Under the pieces are notes generated by a model. That model searched no databases. It saw only the letters and a list, made by a program, of their open reading frames with translations, and was not told the DNA's origin. Positions 33,260 to 40,982 of a stretch of 64,000 nucleotides of DNA are shown here, one piece after another. Source of the stretch: Pseudomonas sediminis (GTDB lineage: Bacteria; Pseudomonadota; Gammaproteobacteria; Pseudomonadales; Pseudomonadaceae); assembly GCF_039555755.1 (NCBI RefSeq), contig NZ_CP154631.1, positions 1,798,001 through 1,862,000 of the forward strand. Direction: 5' to 3'. Numbering within the stretch: position 1 is the stretch's first letter; each line of letters begins with the position of its first letter. The translations under genes were made by a program, and so were the position numbers.

Positions 33260-34182
33260 AGCTTCGCTTTAACCGCCGCCAGCCCTTCACCGCCATCACG
33301 GGTTTTCACGCCCTCCAGCCAGCCGTCGAGCACCGCGGGATTGGCCTTTATCCAGCTCCTGATCGCCGCGGCATTGGCGACGCGGCGGTTGAGCACTTCG
33401 TCCATGATGGTGTTCTCCATCTCCTGGGTGAACTTCAGGTTGCTCAGCAGCTTGCCCACGTTCGGGCATTCGGCCACATAGCCCTTGCGTGCCAGGGTGT
33501 TGACCGAGCCGGTGCTGCCGAAGAATTTCTCGCCGCCCTTGAGGTACTGCATGTCGAACTGCACGTTCATCGGGTGCGGCGTCCAGCCGAGGAACACCAC
33601 GAACTCGTCGCGCTTCACCGCCCGGCCGACCTGCACCAGCATGGCCTGCTCGCTGGATTCCACCAGTTGCCAGTCGCCCAGGCCGAACTCGTTGCCTTCG
33701 ATCATCTGGCGGATGTAGTCGTTGGCCGGCGAGCCGGAGCCGATGCCGTAGATCTTCCTGCCAAACTGCTCGGCGAATCTGGCCAGATCGCTGAAGTCCT
33801 TCACGCCGGCTTCATGGACGTAGGTCGGCACGGCCAGGGTGTATTCGGTACCGCCGAGGTTTTCCACCACCTTGTCGACCTGGCCGCTTTCCACGTAGCG
33901 CTCATAGTCGTGCTGGCCGGCCGGCATCCAGTTGCCGAGGAACACGTCCACCTGGCCCTTCTGCAGCCCGGCGAAGATGATCGGCACTGCCAGCGTGCGG
34001 GTCTGCGCTTTGTAGCCGAGGCTGTCGAGCAGCAGGCTGGCGATGCCGTTGGTCACGGCGATGTCGCTCCAACCGGGATCGGCCAGGGTCACCGTGGAGC
34101 AGCTGGAGTTTTCGGTCTGCGCCTGGGCGCCGTGGGCGAGTGCCAGGAGCGAGGCGCCGAGCAGGAAGGCTTTGAGCGTCAT
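33256..34182 (-). CDS. Choline/glycine betaine-type ABC transporter binding protein (ChoX-like), orphan
   Basis: 308 residues from the ATG at 34182 (AAAGGA upstream; an ATG 21 codons earlier is less likely). A signal peptide ends at AQA near residue 21. The mature OpuAC-family domain has ADPGWSDIAVTNGIAS, GQVDVFLGNWMPAG and FLGWTPHPMNVQF, as in ChoX; these Trp/Tyr positions form the aromatic box for quaternary ammonium ligands. No permease or ATPase is adjacent, so it probably feeds a transporter encoded elsewhere, as the CbcX/BetX/CaiX proteins do in other pseudomonads. A close paralogue sits beside betC at 51709-52629. Its position suggests import of a compatible solute; ligand not proven. 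Confidence 0.82.
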   Translation of the reverse strand: MTLKAFLLGASLLALAHGAQAQTENSSCSTVTLADPGWSDIAVTNGIASLLLDSLGYKAQTRTLAVPIIFAGLQKGQVDVFLGNWMPAGQHDYERYVESGQVDKVVENLGGTEYTLAVPTYVHEAGVKDFSDLARFAEQFGRKIYGIGSGSPANDYIRQMIEGNEFGLGDWQLVESSEQAMLVQVGRAVKRDEFVVFLGWTPHPMNVQFDMQYLKGGEKFFGSTGSVNTLARKGYVAECPNVGKLLSNLKFTQEMENTIMDEVLNRRVANAAAIRSWIKANPAVLDGWLEGVKTRDGGEGLAAVKAKL

Positions 34183-34461
34183 GAGTGAATCCTTTCCGAA
34201 GATGAGTCGCTCCGTGACCTTAACGGCCGAGGGCCGGAGGCTCAACCTCCGAGTCGTGATTGGACGCGATTGGTCGGGAATACGAAGGCATCAGCGGTAA
34301 ACCGTTCGTCGGCTCGTCTAATTGGAAATGAACCAAAGACTTTTTCAGGCAGTCCGTCTCCGGGATGGGCAGGAGGCTCGTTTCCGATGCAATGCCTTGA
34401 TTCGGAAGGGCTTCCGCGCAAAGGCCAATCACCAGGGTCACTGGGTTTGAATAGGTTCTTC
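34183..34461. other. Non-coding gap between the binding-protein and NlpC/P60 genes
   Basis: This 279-bp stretch has no convincing gene. It must hold divergent promoters. The only ordered element I see is CGGAGG-CTCAA-CCTCCG at 34235-34251, a 6-bp-stem hairpin on the ChoX-like leader side. I could not match any known riboswitch. Confidence 0.4.
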
Positions 34462-34953
34462 ATGTCATTTTGCCTGGGAGGCGCTCTTTTACTGGGAATT
34501 TGTACCCAAGCCTCCGCCACCTTTCGTATCCACACCCTTCCTGCCACCGCGCCAGCGGTCGCGCCAAAACCGTCCAGCGAAGTGATCGACCGCGCCCTGG
34601 GCGCGTTGGGCACGCCTTACCGCTGGGGTGGTACCAGCCTGCGCCACGGTTTCGATTGCAGCGGCCTGGTGCAATACGCCTTCAAGACCCAGGACGACCT
34701 CGACCTTCCGCGCACCTCCCGCGCGCTGTCGCGTCTGGACGCGCCCTCGGTGAAACGCAGCGACCTGCAGCCGGGCGATTTGCTGTTCTTCCGCATTCGC
34801 AGCCGCTCGGTAGATCACGTGGCCATCTACATCGGTGAGGGCCGCTTCGTCCACGCGCCGCGCCGCGGCACCAACGTGCGTATCGACTTCCTCAACAACT
34901 CGTATTGGCAGCGGCATTTCCAGTTGGCCAAGCGGGTTGTGCCTGAAGCCTGA
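34462..34953 (+). CDS. NlpC/P60-family cell wall hydrolase
   Basis: 163 residues if translation starts at the ATG at 34462, which gives a signal peptide (MSFCLGGALLLGICTQASA). The ribosome site there is weak (AGGTT), and longer in-frame starts back to 34270 exist. The NlpC/P60 domain covers about residues 45-150: catalytic Cys in FDCSGLVQYAF, the His in VDHVAIYIGEGRFVHAP, and a second His nearby. Such enzymes cut gamma-D-glutamyl-diaminopimelate or related bonds in peptidoglycan stem peptides, in the periplasm or outer membrane. No functional link with the ectoine genes is evident. Confidence 0.82.
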   Translation: MSFCLGGALLLGICTQASATFRIHTLPATAPAVAPKPSSEVIDRALGALGTPYRWGGTSLRHGFDCSGLVQYAFKTQDDLDLPRTSRALSRLDAPSVKRSDLQPGDLLFFRIRSRSVDHVAIYIGEGRFVHAPRRGTNVRIDFLNNSYWQRHFQLAKRVVPEA

Positions 34954-35067
34954 GTCAGAGGTGGCGCGACCTTCCATCCGAGCGGTTTGGTCATCTGCGG
35001 GAAAACCTATCCCGCGGGTCAACAACGCGCTAGAATGCGCGCCGCTCGCGGCCATGTCGGCTGCGGC

Positions 35068-35101
35068 AGTGGGTTCCCTAACCCCACTCCATGAAAAAGG
35101 A
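35068..35101 (+). promoter_or_regulatory. Class I preQ1 riboswitch controlling yhhQ translation
   Basis: Stem AGTGGG (35068-35073) pairs with CCCACT (35083-35088); the loop TTCCCTAAC includes TAAC followed by CCCA, the same as in the structurally known class I preQ1 aptamer; an A-rich tail follows (ATGAAAAAGGA). The final GGA can pair with TCC of the loop to form the pseudoknot. AAGGA at 35097-35101 is also the Shine-Dalgarno of yhhQ, seven bases before its ATG, so ligand binding would hide it. The downstream gene is a queuosine-precursor transporter, which is the expected target. Confidence 0.75.
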
Positions 35102-35108
35102 CATCGAC

Positions 35109-35759
35109 ATGACCCTGATTCCTGCGTCGGTCAGTCGGCCCGTGCTGGCCGGCCTGATCGCCTTCCATATCCTCATCATCATCGCCAGCAACTACCTGGT
35201 GCAGCTGCCGATCACCCTGTTCGGCTGGCATACCACCTGGGGTGCGTTCAGCTTTCCGTTCATCTTCCTGGCCACCGATCTCACCGTGCGCCTGATCGGC
35301 AAGCATTCCGCGCGGGTGGTGATTGCCCGCGTGATGCTGCCGGCGCTGGTGGCCTCCTACGTGGTGTCGGTGCTGTTCCATGAAGGGGTATTCGGCGGTC
35401 TGGCGACGCTGGGCGAATTCAACCTGTTCGTCTTTCGCATCGCCGTGGCCAGTTTCCTGGCCTACGCCTTCGGCCAGTTGCTCGATATCCAGGTGTTCGA
35501 CCGCCTGCGCCAGATGCGCCAGTGGTGGGTCGCGCCGACGGCCTCGACCATCTTCGGCAATCTGCTCGATACCTTCCTGTTCTTCTCGGTGGCCTTCTGG
35601 CGCAGCGATGATCCGTTCATGGCCGCCAACTGGGTAGAGATCGCCACCGTGGACTACGTGATCAAGCTGGCCATCAGCCTGATCCTATTCGTGCCGTTGT
35701 ACGGCATGCTGCTCAGTGCCATCGTGCGGGCCTTGCCGCAGCGCACTGCCACGGCGTGA
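35109..35759 (+). CDS. yhhQ: Queuosine precursor (preQ0/preQ1) transporter, YhhQ family
   Basis: 216 residues with about six membrane helices. Long blocks match E. coli YhhQ: SNYLVQLPITLFG, HTTWGAFSFPFIFLATDLTV and APTASTIFGNLLDT. It imports 7-deazaguanine precursors across the inner membrane for queuosine modification of tRNA. I chose the ATG at 35109 because AAGGA lies seven bases before it; the ATG at 35091 lies inside the preQ1 aptamer and has no ribosome site. Neighbours are unrelated. Confidence 0.9.
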   Translation: MTLIPASVSRPVLAGLIAFHILIIIASNYLVQLPITLFGWHTTWGAFSFPFIFLATDLTVRLIGKHSARVVIARVMLPALVASYVVSVLFHEGVFGGLATLGEFNLFVFRIAVASFLAYAFGQLLDIQVFDRLRQMRQWWVAPTASTIFGNLLDTFLFFSVAFWRSDDPFMAANWVEIATVDYVIKLAISLILFVPLYGMLLSAIVRALPQRTATA

Positions 35760-35775
35760 TGCTCACTCGCCGCTG

Positions 35776-35814
35776 AAGCGCCTCCCACGGTGGCCAAGTA
35801 TGTGGGAGGCGCTT
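35776..35814. terminator. Strong hairpin after yhhQ (REP-like)
   Basis: AAGCGCCTCCCAC pairs perfectly with GTGGGAGGCGCTT (13 bp, 13-base loop). A T-rich tail is short (CTTTA). The same left arm occurs at about 23473-23490, so this is probably a repeat that also ends the yhhQ message. Confidence 0.6.
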
Positions 35815-35904
35815 TACCCGAGTGCCGCCGTCAAGGCATGACGGGCGCCCCAGAAATCTTCTGTTCCGGCTGATCCTTCAGAAAAAACTGCGGTGGCGCC
35901 TGCC

Positions 35905-35928
35905 CGGCTTGGAAAAAATGCCAAGCCG
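35905..35928 (+). promoter_or_regulatory. Leader hairpin before doeC
   Basis: CGGCTTGG pairs perfectly with CCAAGCCG around the A-rich loop AAAAAATG, 47 bp before the doeC start. TTCCCTAGCATG right after it carries a CTAGG core (minus strand) weakly like the eutB/ehuB motif. Could be an attenuator or the remains of a terminator. Confidence 0.35.
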
Positions 35929-35975
35929 CTCTTCCCTAGCATGTCTCCCATGCCCATTGGCCCGGAGACACCGCC

Positions 35976-37439
35976 ATGCCCCTCGACCATCCCCTGCTGT
36001 TCAAATCGCTGTGCTATGTCGACGGTCACTGGCTGCACAGTGACGAGGGCGCCAGCATTGCCGTGCACAACCCGGCCGACCAGAGCGTGATCGGCCATGT
36101 GCCGATGCTTGGTGAGCAGCAGATCGTAGCCGCAGTGGACGCCGCCCAGCGCGCTTTCGCCGACTGGCGCGAGCAGAGCCTGGAAACCCGCGCGTCGCTG
36201 CTGCGGCGCTGGGCCGAGCTGATCCTGCAGCATCAGGAAGACCTGGCGCGCATCCTCAGCCAGGAACAGGGCAAGCCGCTGGCCGAAGCCCGTGGCGAGA
36301 TCCGCTACGCCGCCAGCTTCATTCCCTGGTTCGCCGAAGAGGCGCGCCGGCTCTACGGCCAGACCATTCCCAGCCATATCCCTGGTGCCCAGCTCGGTAC
36401 GGTGAAAGAGCCGGTCGGTGTCTGTGCCCTGCTCACACCGTGGAATTTCCCCAGCGCGATGATCACCCGCAAGGCCGCCGCGGCGTTGGCCGCCGGTTGT
36501 ACCGTGGTGGTCAAACCGGCACACGAGACGCCCTATTCCGCCTTTGCCCTGGCGCAACTGGCCGAGGAGGCCGGCTTGCCAGCCGGTGTGTTCAACGTGG
36601 TATTGGGTGAACCGCAGATGGCCATGGAAACCCTGATCAAAGATACCCGTGTGCGCTCGGTGAGCTTCACCGGCTCGACTCGCGTCGGCAAGCTGGTGCT
36701 ACAGGCGGCTGCTGATGATGTGAAGAAGGTGGCGCTGGAACTGGGCGGCAATGCGCCGCTGATCGTTTGCGCCGATGCCGATCTCGATCACGCCGTGCAG
36801 GTGGCGCTGGATGCCAAGTTCCAGACCTCCGGCCAGGACTGCTGCGCCGCCAACCGTATTCTGGTCGAGCGCCCCATTTATGAAGAATTTCTACAGCGCT
36901 TCGCCAAGGCCGTGCGCGGCCTGCGCGTCGGCCCTGGGCATGACGCGCGCAACCAGATCGGTCCGCTGATGCACCAGGCTGCGCTGGACGTGACGGCCGC
37001 ACGGGTTACCGATGCCATCGAACAGGGCGCGCGCCTGCTGGCCGGTGGCGAACCGCATGCGCTGGGCGGTTGGTTCTGGCAGCCGACGCTGCTGGCCGAC
37101 GTCACTGACAGCATGCGCATCTACCGCGAGGAGAACTTCGCCCCCATCGCTGGCGTGCGCCCCTTCGACACGCTGGACGAAGCCGTGGCCATGGCCAATG
37201 ACACCGAATACGGCCTGGCCGCCTACATTTGTTCCAACCGCGTGGATGTCGTTCATCCGCTGATCCGCCGCCTCGACCACGCTATGGTCGCGGTCAACGG
37301 CACCAAGTTCACCGGCCACCCGATCCCCTTCGGTGGCATGAAAGCTTCCGGTCTCGGCCGTGAGGGCGGTACGGAAGGCTTCGAGCCCTTCGTCGAGACC
37401 AAATACTTCTGCATTCATCATCAGGGCCAGCGCTACTGA
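35976..37439 (+). CDS. doeC: NAD(P)-dependent aspartate-semialdehyde dehydrogenase of ectoine degradation
   Basis: 487 residues of the aldehyde dehydrogenase superfamily, succinate-semialdehyde dehydrogenase branch. The general base Glu is in LELGGNAPLIV near residue 253 and the catalytic Cys in SGQDCCAANRI near residue 288; LTPWNFPSAMITRK near residue 155 is the cofactor-binding block. In ectoine degraders DoeC oxidises L-aspartate-4-semialdehyde, made by DoeD, to aspartate. GGAG lies eight bases before the ATG, and doeD follows 20 bp after the stop. GabD-type dehydrogenases are nearly the same in sequence; the pairing with doeD and the nearby doeA/doeB genes support DoeC. Confidence 0.82.
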   Translation: MPLDHPLLFKSLCYVDGHWLHSDEGASIAVHNPADQSVIGHVPMLGEQQIVAAVDAAQRAFADWREQSLETRASLLRRWAELILQHQEDLARILSQEQGKPLAEARGEIRYAASFIPWFAEEARRLYGQTIPSHIPGAQLGTVKEPVGVCALLTPWNFPSAMITRKAAAALAAGCTVVVKPAHETPYSAFALAQLAEEAGLPAGVFNVVLGEPQMAMETLIKDTRVRSVSFTGSTRVGKLVLQAAADDVKKVALELGGNAPLIVCADADLDHAVQVALDAKFQTSGQDCCAANRILVERPIYEEFLQRFAKAVRGLRVGPGHDARNQIGPLMHQAALDVTAARVTDAIEQGARLLAGGEPHALGGWFWQPTLLADVTDSMRIYREENFAPIAGVRPFDTLDEAVAMANDTEYGLAAYICSNRVDVVHPLIRRLDHAMVAVNGTKFTGHPIPFGGMKASGLGREGGTEGFEPFVETKYFCIHHQGQRY

Positions 37440-37459
37440 GCCAAACCGGAGGATTTTCC

Positions 37460-38836
37460 ATGAGCCATTACGACGAGTTGTTCGCCCAGGACCGTGCCCA
37501 CTTCATGCACCCGTCCACCCACGCTCACGACCACGCCAGCGGCGCACTCAAGGGGCGCATCATCACCGGCGCTTCCGGCATCCGTATTCGCGACCACGAA
37601 GGCCGCGAGCTGCTCGATGCATTTGCCGGCCTGTACTGCGTGAACATTGGCTACGGGCGTACCGAAGTGGCCGAGGCCATCTACAAGCAGGCCAAGGAGC
37701 TGGCCTACTACCACACTTACGTCGGCCACTCGACCGAGGCCATCATCGAGCTGTCGGCGCGCATCATCGACTGGGCGCCGAAGGGCATGAAGAAGGTCTA
37801 CTACGGCCTGTCTGGCTCGGACGCCAACGAGACCCAGATCAAGCTGGTGCGTTACTACAACAACGTGCTCGGCCGCCCGGCGAAGAAGAAGATCATCTCC
37901 CGCCAGCGCGGCTACCACGGCTCGGGCATCATGACCGGCAGCCTCACCGGCCTGGCCAGCTTCCACCAGCACTTCGACCTGCCGGCGCCGGACATCAAGC
38001 ACGCCGCCTGCCCGCATTTCTACAAGGCGCCGGCCGGCATGGACGAAGCGGCTTTCGTGCGCCATTGCGCCGAGGATCTGGAGCGCCTGATCCTGGCCGA
38101 AGGTCCGGACACCGTGGCCGCCTTCATCGGTGAGCCGGTGATGGGCACCGGTGGCATCATCGTGCCGCCCAAGGGCTACTGGCAGGCGATCCAGGCGGTA
38201 CTAGCGAAGTACGACATCCTGCTGATCGCCGACGAAGTGGTCTGCGCCTTTGGCCGTCTGGGCACGCCGATGGGCAGCCAGATGTTCGGCATGCAGCCGG
38301 ACCTGATCACCACCGCCAAGGGTCTGACCAGCGCCTACGCGCCGCTGTCGGCGGTGATCGTCGGTGAGAAGGTGTGGAACGTGATCGACGAGGCCTCTAG
38401 CCGCGACGGCGCCATGGGCCATGGCTGGACTTACTCAGGTCATCCGATCTGCGCTGCGGCTGCGCTGGCCAACCTGGATATTCTCGAAAAGGAAAATATC
38501 TCCGCCAACGCCGCCGATGTCGGCGCCTATCTCAACCAGCAACTGCGCCAGACCTTCGAAGGTCATCCCCTGGTGGGCGAAGTGCGCGGTGTCGGCATGC
38601 TTGCCGCGCTGGAGTTCATGGCTGACAAGGAGGCGCGCACGCCCTTCGATGCCGCGCTCAAGGTCGGCCCGCGCGTCTCTGCCGCCTGCCTGGAGCGCGG
38701 CATGATCGCCCGCGCCATGCCGCACGGCGACATCCTCGGTTTCGCCCCGCCGCTGGTGCTGACCAAGGCCGAGGCGGACGAGGTAGTGGGGATCGCCAAG
38801 GCGGCGGTGGATGCGGTGGCCAGCGAGGTGCTCTGA
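37460..38836 (+). CDS. doeD: L-2,4-diaminobutyrate transaminase
   Basis: 458 residues, class III (fold-type I) PLP aminotransferase. LSGSDANETQIKLVRYYNN near residue 115, the Asp of LLIADEVVCAFGRLG, and the PLP Lys in TTAKGLTSAYAPLSAV near residue 285 are clear. It would transfer the terminal amino group of diaminobutyrate to an oxo acid, giving aspartate semialdehyde for DoeC. GGAGG lies eight bases before the ATG. Omega-amino acid:pyruvate transaminases are close relatives, so the assignment depends on context. The gene ends the ectoine segment, followed by hairpins and repeats. Confidence 0.82.
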   Translation: MSHYDELFAQDRAHFMHPSTHAHDHASGALKGRIITGASGIRIRDHEGRELLDAFAGLYCVNIGYGRTEVAEAIYKQAKELAYYHTYVGHSTEAIIELSARIIDWAPKGMKKVYYGLSGSDANETQIKLVRYYNNVLGRPAKKKIISRQRGYHGSGIMTGSLTGLASFHQHFDLPAPDIKHAACPHFYKAPAGMDEAAFVRHCAEDLERLILAEGPDTVAAFIGEPVMGTGGIIVPPKGYWQAIQAVLAKYDILLIADEVVCAFGRLGTPMGSQMFGMQPDLITTAKGLTSAYAPLSAVIVGEKVWNVIDEASSRDGAMGHGWTYSGHPICAAAALANLDILEKENISANAADVGAYLNQQLRQTFEGHPLVGEVRGVGMLAALEFMADKEARTPFDAALKVGPRVSAACLERGMIARAMPHGDILGFAPPLVLTKAEADEVVGIAKAAVDAVASEVL

Positions 38837-38849
38837 GATCTACCGCTGG

Positions 38850-38880
38850 AAGGACTTCAGCCATGAAGGCTGAAGTCCTT
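38850..38880. terminator. Perfect hairpin after doeD
   Basis: AAGGACTTCAGCC and GGCTGAAGTCCTT form a 13-bp stem with loop ATGAA, extendable with a small bulge to GCTGG/CCAGC. No run of T follows, so it may stop transcription in a factor-aided way or protect the message end. Confidence 0.6.
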
Positions 38881-38884
38881 CTCC

Positions 38885-38940
38885 AGCAGGCTGTTTTTAA
38901 CGACGGCCAGGCAACGCAGATAGTTTTTCAACAGCCTGCT
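38885..38940. repeat. Nested-hairpin element, copy B (56-bp internally deleted form)
   Basis: Both ends are AGCAGGCTGTT in inverted orientation. Read on the minus strand, the first ~50 bases match the left end of copy A (11065-11228) closely, so this is a shortened relative in the opposite orientation. It marks the right edge of the accessory segment. Confidence 0.75.
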
Positions 38941-38944
38941 AGCT

Positions 38945-39003
38945 CGGTGCGCACGGCGCACCCTACAACCCGCTGCGAACCGTAGGGTGCGCTGTGCGCA
39001 CCG
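38945..39003. repeat. GTGCGCAC-type palindromic repeat
   Basis: CGGTGCGCACGGCGCACCC at the left and GGGTGCGCTGTGCGCACCG at the right form a 22-bp stem with one mismatch. It ends 6 bp from the stop of the TPR gene and could act as a terminator for both convergent units. Related to 28298-28352. Confidence 0.75.
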
Positions 39004-39009
39004 AGTCGA

Positions 39010-39324
39010 TCAGCGTTGCTTGTCCAGCTTGCGCAAAAACACGGTCATTTCTTTCTCGGCCTGCTTGTCGCCCTTGGCCTGAGCGGCGGCGATGCCCTGC
39101 TGCCAGGCCTGGCGCGCGCCGTCGAGGTCGCCTTCGGCCTGCAGCGCCTTGCCCAGCAGCTTCCACGCCGCTGAATAGGTAGGGTCGAATTCCACGCAGC
39201 GTTGCAGGTGCTCGGCCGCCTGCACCGCATTGCCGCCATCCAGGTGGGCCTTGCCCAGGCCGAACCGCAGCAGGGCGTTGTCCATGCCCTTGGCCAACAT
39301 CTTTTCCAGTGCCTCAGTGCTCAC
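39010..39324 (-). CDS. Small tetratricopeptide-repeat protein (PA0015-type)
   Basis: 104 residues from a GTG at 39324 with AAGGAG seven bases upstream. The protein is almost wholly TPR: ALLRFGLGKAHLDGGNAVQAA, then YSAAWKLLGKALQAEGDLDGA, about two and a half helical repeats, with a charged Lys/Glu tail. No signal peptide. TPR proteins act as protein-binding scaffolds; the partner is unknown. It follows trkA on the minus strand as in P. aeruginosa, with a REP hairpin between them. Confidence 0.85.
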   Translation of the reverse strand: MSTEALEKMLAKGMDNALLRFGLGKAHLDGGNAVQAAEHLQRCVEFDPTYSAAWKLLGKALQAEGDLDGARQAWQQGIAAAQAKGDKQAEKEMTVFLRKLDKQR

Positions 39325-39360
39325 AGGGAGTCTCCTTCGTCGGCCTCGCTGGTGTCGATT

Positions 39361-39427
39361 GTAGGAGCGAGCTCTGCTCGCGAATCTCAGCGGCTCGAAA
39401 CGCTTCGCGAGCAGAGCTCGCTCCTAC
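39361..39427. repeat. REP-type hairpin, 24-bp perfect stem
   Basis: GTAGGAGCGAGCTCTGCTCG plus CGAA at the left is exactly complementary to the right end finishing GCTCCTAC. It lies between trkA and the TPR gene and probably limits read-through. Same family as 5601-5654 and 46951-47015. Confidence 0.85.
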
Positions 39428-39447
39428 GAAATTTCTCTTCTCTAGCT

Positions 39448-40821
39448 TCAGAAGAAGGTTAACCCCGCCTGGAACAGGCGCTCGACGTCGCGGATGTACT
39501 TCTTGTCGACCAGGAACAGGATCACGTGGTCGCCAGACTCGATCACCGTATTGTCGTGGGCGATCAGTACCTGTTCATCGCGGATGATGGCGCCGATGGT
39601 GGTGCTCGGTGGCAGGGCGATGTCTGCGATGGCGCGGCCGATCACCTTGCTCGACTTGGCATCGCCATGGGCGATCACCTCCAGCGCTTCCGCCGCGCCA
39701 CGGCGCAAGCTGTGCACGCTTTCGATATCGCCACGGCGCACGTGGGTCAGCAGGGTGCCGATGGTGGCCAGCTGCGGGCTGATGGCGATGTCGATCTCGC
39801 CGCCTTGTACCAGGTCGACATAGGCCGGGTTGTTGATGATGGTCATCACCTTGCGCGCACCCAGGCGCTTGGCCAACAGCGAGGACATGATGTTGGCCTC
39901 GTCGTCGTTGGTCAGGGCGAGGAAGATGTCGGCATCGTTGATGTTCTCCTCCACCAGCAGGTCGCGATCCGAGGCGCTGCCCTGCAGCACGATGGTGCTG
40001 TCGAGGTTCTCCGACAGGTAGCGGCAGCGCGCCGGGTTCATCTCGATGATCTTCACCTGGTAGCGGCTTTCGATGGCTTCGGCCAAGCGTTCGCCGATGT
40101 TGCCGCCACCGGCGATCACCACGCGCTTGTAGCTATCCTCGAGGCGGCGCATCTCGCTCATCACCGCGCGGATGTGCGCCTTGGCAGCGATGAAGAACAC
40201 TTCGTCATCGGCCTCGATCACGGTGTCGCCCTTGGGCATTATCGGCCGGTTGCGGCGGAAGATCGCCGCGACGCGGGTGTCGACGTTGGGCATGTGCTGG
40301 CGCAACTGGCGCAGTTGCTGACCCACCAGCGGGCCGCCGTAGTAGGCCTTGACCGCCACCAGCTGCGCCTTGCCTTCGGCGAAGTCGATCACCTGCAGGG
40401 CGCCCGGGTATTCGATCAGGCGCTTGATGTAGTTGGTCACCACCTGCTCGGGGCTGATCAGCACGTCGACCGGAATCGCCTCGTTGTCGAACAGCGCCTC
40501 GCGGGTCAGGTAAGCCGCCTCGCGTACGCGGGCGATCTTGGTCGGCGTATGGAACAGGGTGTAGGCCACCTGGCAGGCGATCATGTTGACTTCGTCGCTG
40601 TTGGTTACCGCCACCAGCATGTCGGCATCGTCAGCACCAGCCTGGCGCAGCACGGTGGGGAAGGAGCCCTTGCCCTGTACGGTACGGATGTCCAGGCGGT
40701 CACCAAGGTCGCGCAGGCGATCACCATCGGTGTCGACCACGGTGATGTCGTTGGCTTCGCTGGCGAGGTGTTCCGCCAGGGTGCCGCCCACCTGGCCGGC
40801 GCCGAGAATGATGATTTTCAC
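39448..40821 (-). CDS. trkA: Trk potassium uptake system NAD-binding regulator TrkA
   Basis: 457 residues, the usual length. Two repeated halves, each with an RCK_N Rossmann domain and an RCK_C domain: [17 protein letters not shown] at residue 2 and [17 protein letters not shown] near residue 234. It binds NAD/ATP and gates the membrane channel proteins TrkH/TrkG from the cytoplasmic side; those are not in this window. It lies downstream of rsmB, separated by a 161-bp gap with a palindromic repeat, in the order known for P. aeruginosa. Confidence 0.96.
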   Translation of the reverse strand: MKIIILGAGQVGGTLAEHLASEANDITVVDTDGDRLRDLGDRLDIRTVQGKGSFPTVLRQAGADDADMLVAVTNSDEVNMIACQVAYTLFHTPTKIARVREAAYLTREALFDNEAIPVDVLISPEQVVTNYIKRLIEYPGALQVIDFAEGKAQLVAVKAYYGGPLVGQQLRQLRQHMPNVDTRVAAIFRRNRPIMPKGDTVIEADDEVFFIAAKAHIRAVMSEMRRLEDSYKRVVIAGGGNIGERLAEAIESRYQVKIIEMNPARCRYLSENLDSTIVLQGSASDRDLLVEENINDADIFLALTNDDEANIMSSLLAKRLGARKVMTIINNPAYVDLVQGGEIDIAISPQLATIGTLLTHVRRGDIESVHSLRRGAAEALEVIAHGDAKSSKVIGRAIADIALPPSTTIGAIIRDEQVLIAHDNTVIESGDHVILFLVDKKYIRDVERLFQAGLTFF

Positions 40822-40857
40822 CGATACGCTCCGTTGGAAATATTGGCAACCGTCACT

Positions 40858-40912
40858 CCCGCGAAGGCGGGAGCCCAGGTGCTTCGGTTTTCTGGGTTCC
40901 CGCCTTCGCGGG
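40858..40912. repeat. CGCGAAGGCGGG palindromic repeat
   Basis: CCCGCGAAGGCGGGAGCCCAG pairs with CTGGGTTCCCGCCTTCGCGG over about 21 bp with one mismatch. This palindrome type is scattered through many high-GC genomes. Between rsmB and trkA. Confidence 0.7.
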
Positions 40913-40982
40913 ACAGCGCTTGCGCTGAACGCACTTTAGTGTGGCCCGAATAGGGCGAGCGCAGCGAGTAATGACGACTATT

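Noticed and set aside
34183..34461. Possible riboswitch before the NlpC/P60 gene
   Set aside because: The stretch has some GGAG/CTCC pairing, but I could not fit a c-di-GMP, preQ1 or other known aptamer.
39526..40953. Plus-strand open frame of 475 codons
   Set aside because: Antisense to trkA; His/Val/Ala/Gln-rich mirror translation typical of a shadow frame.
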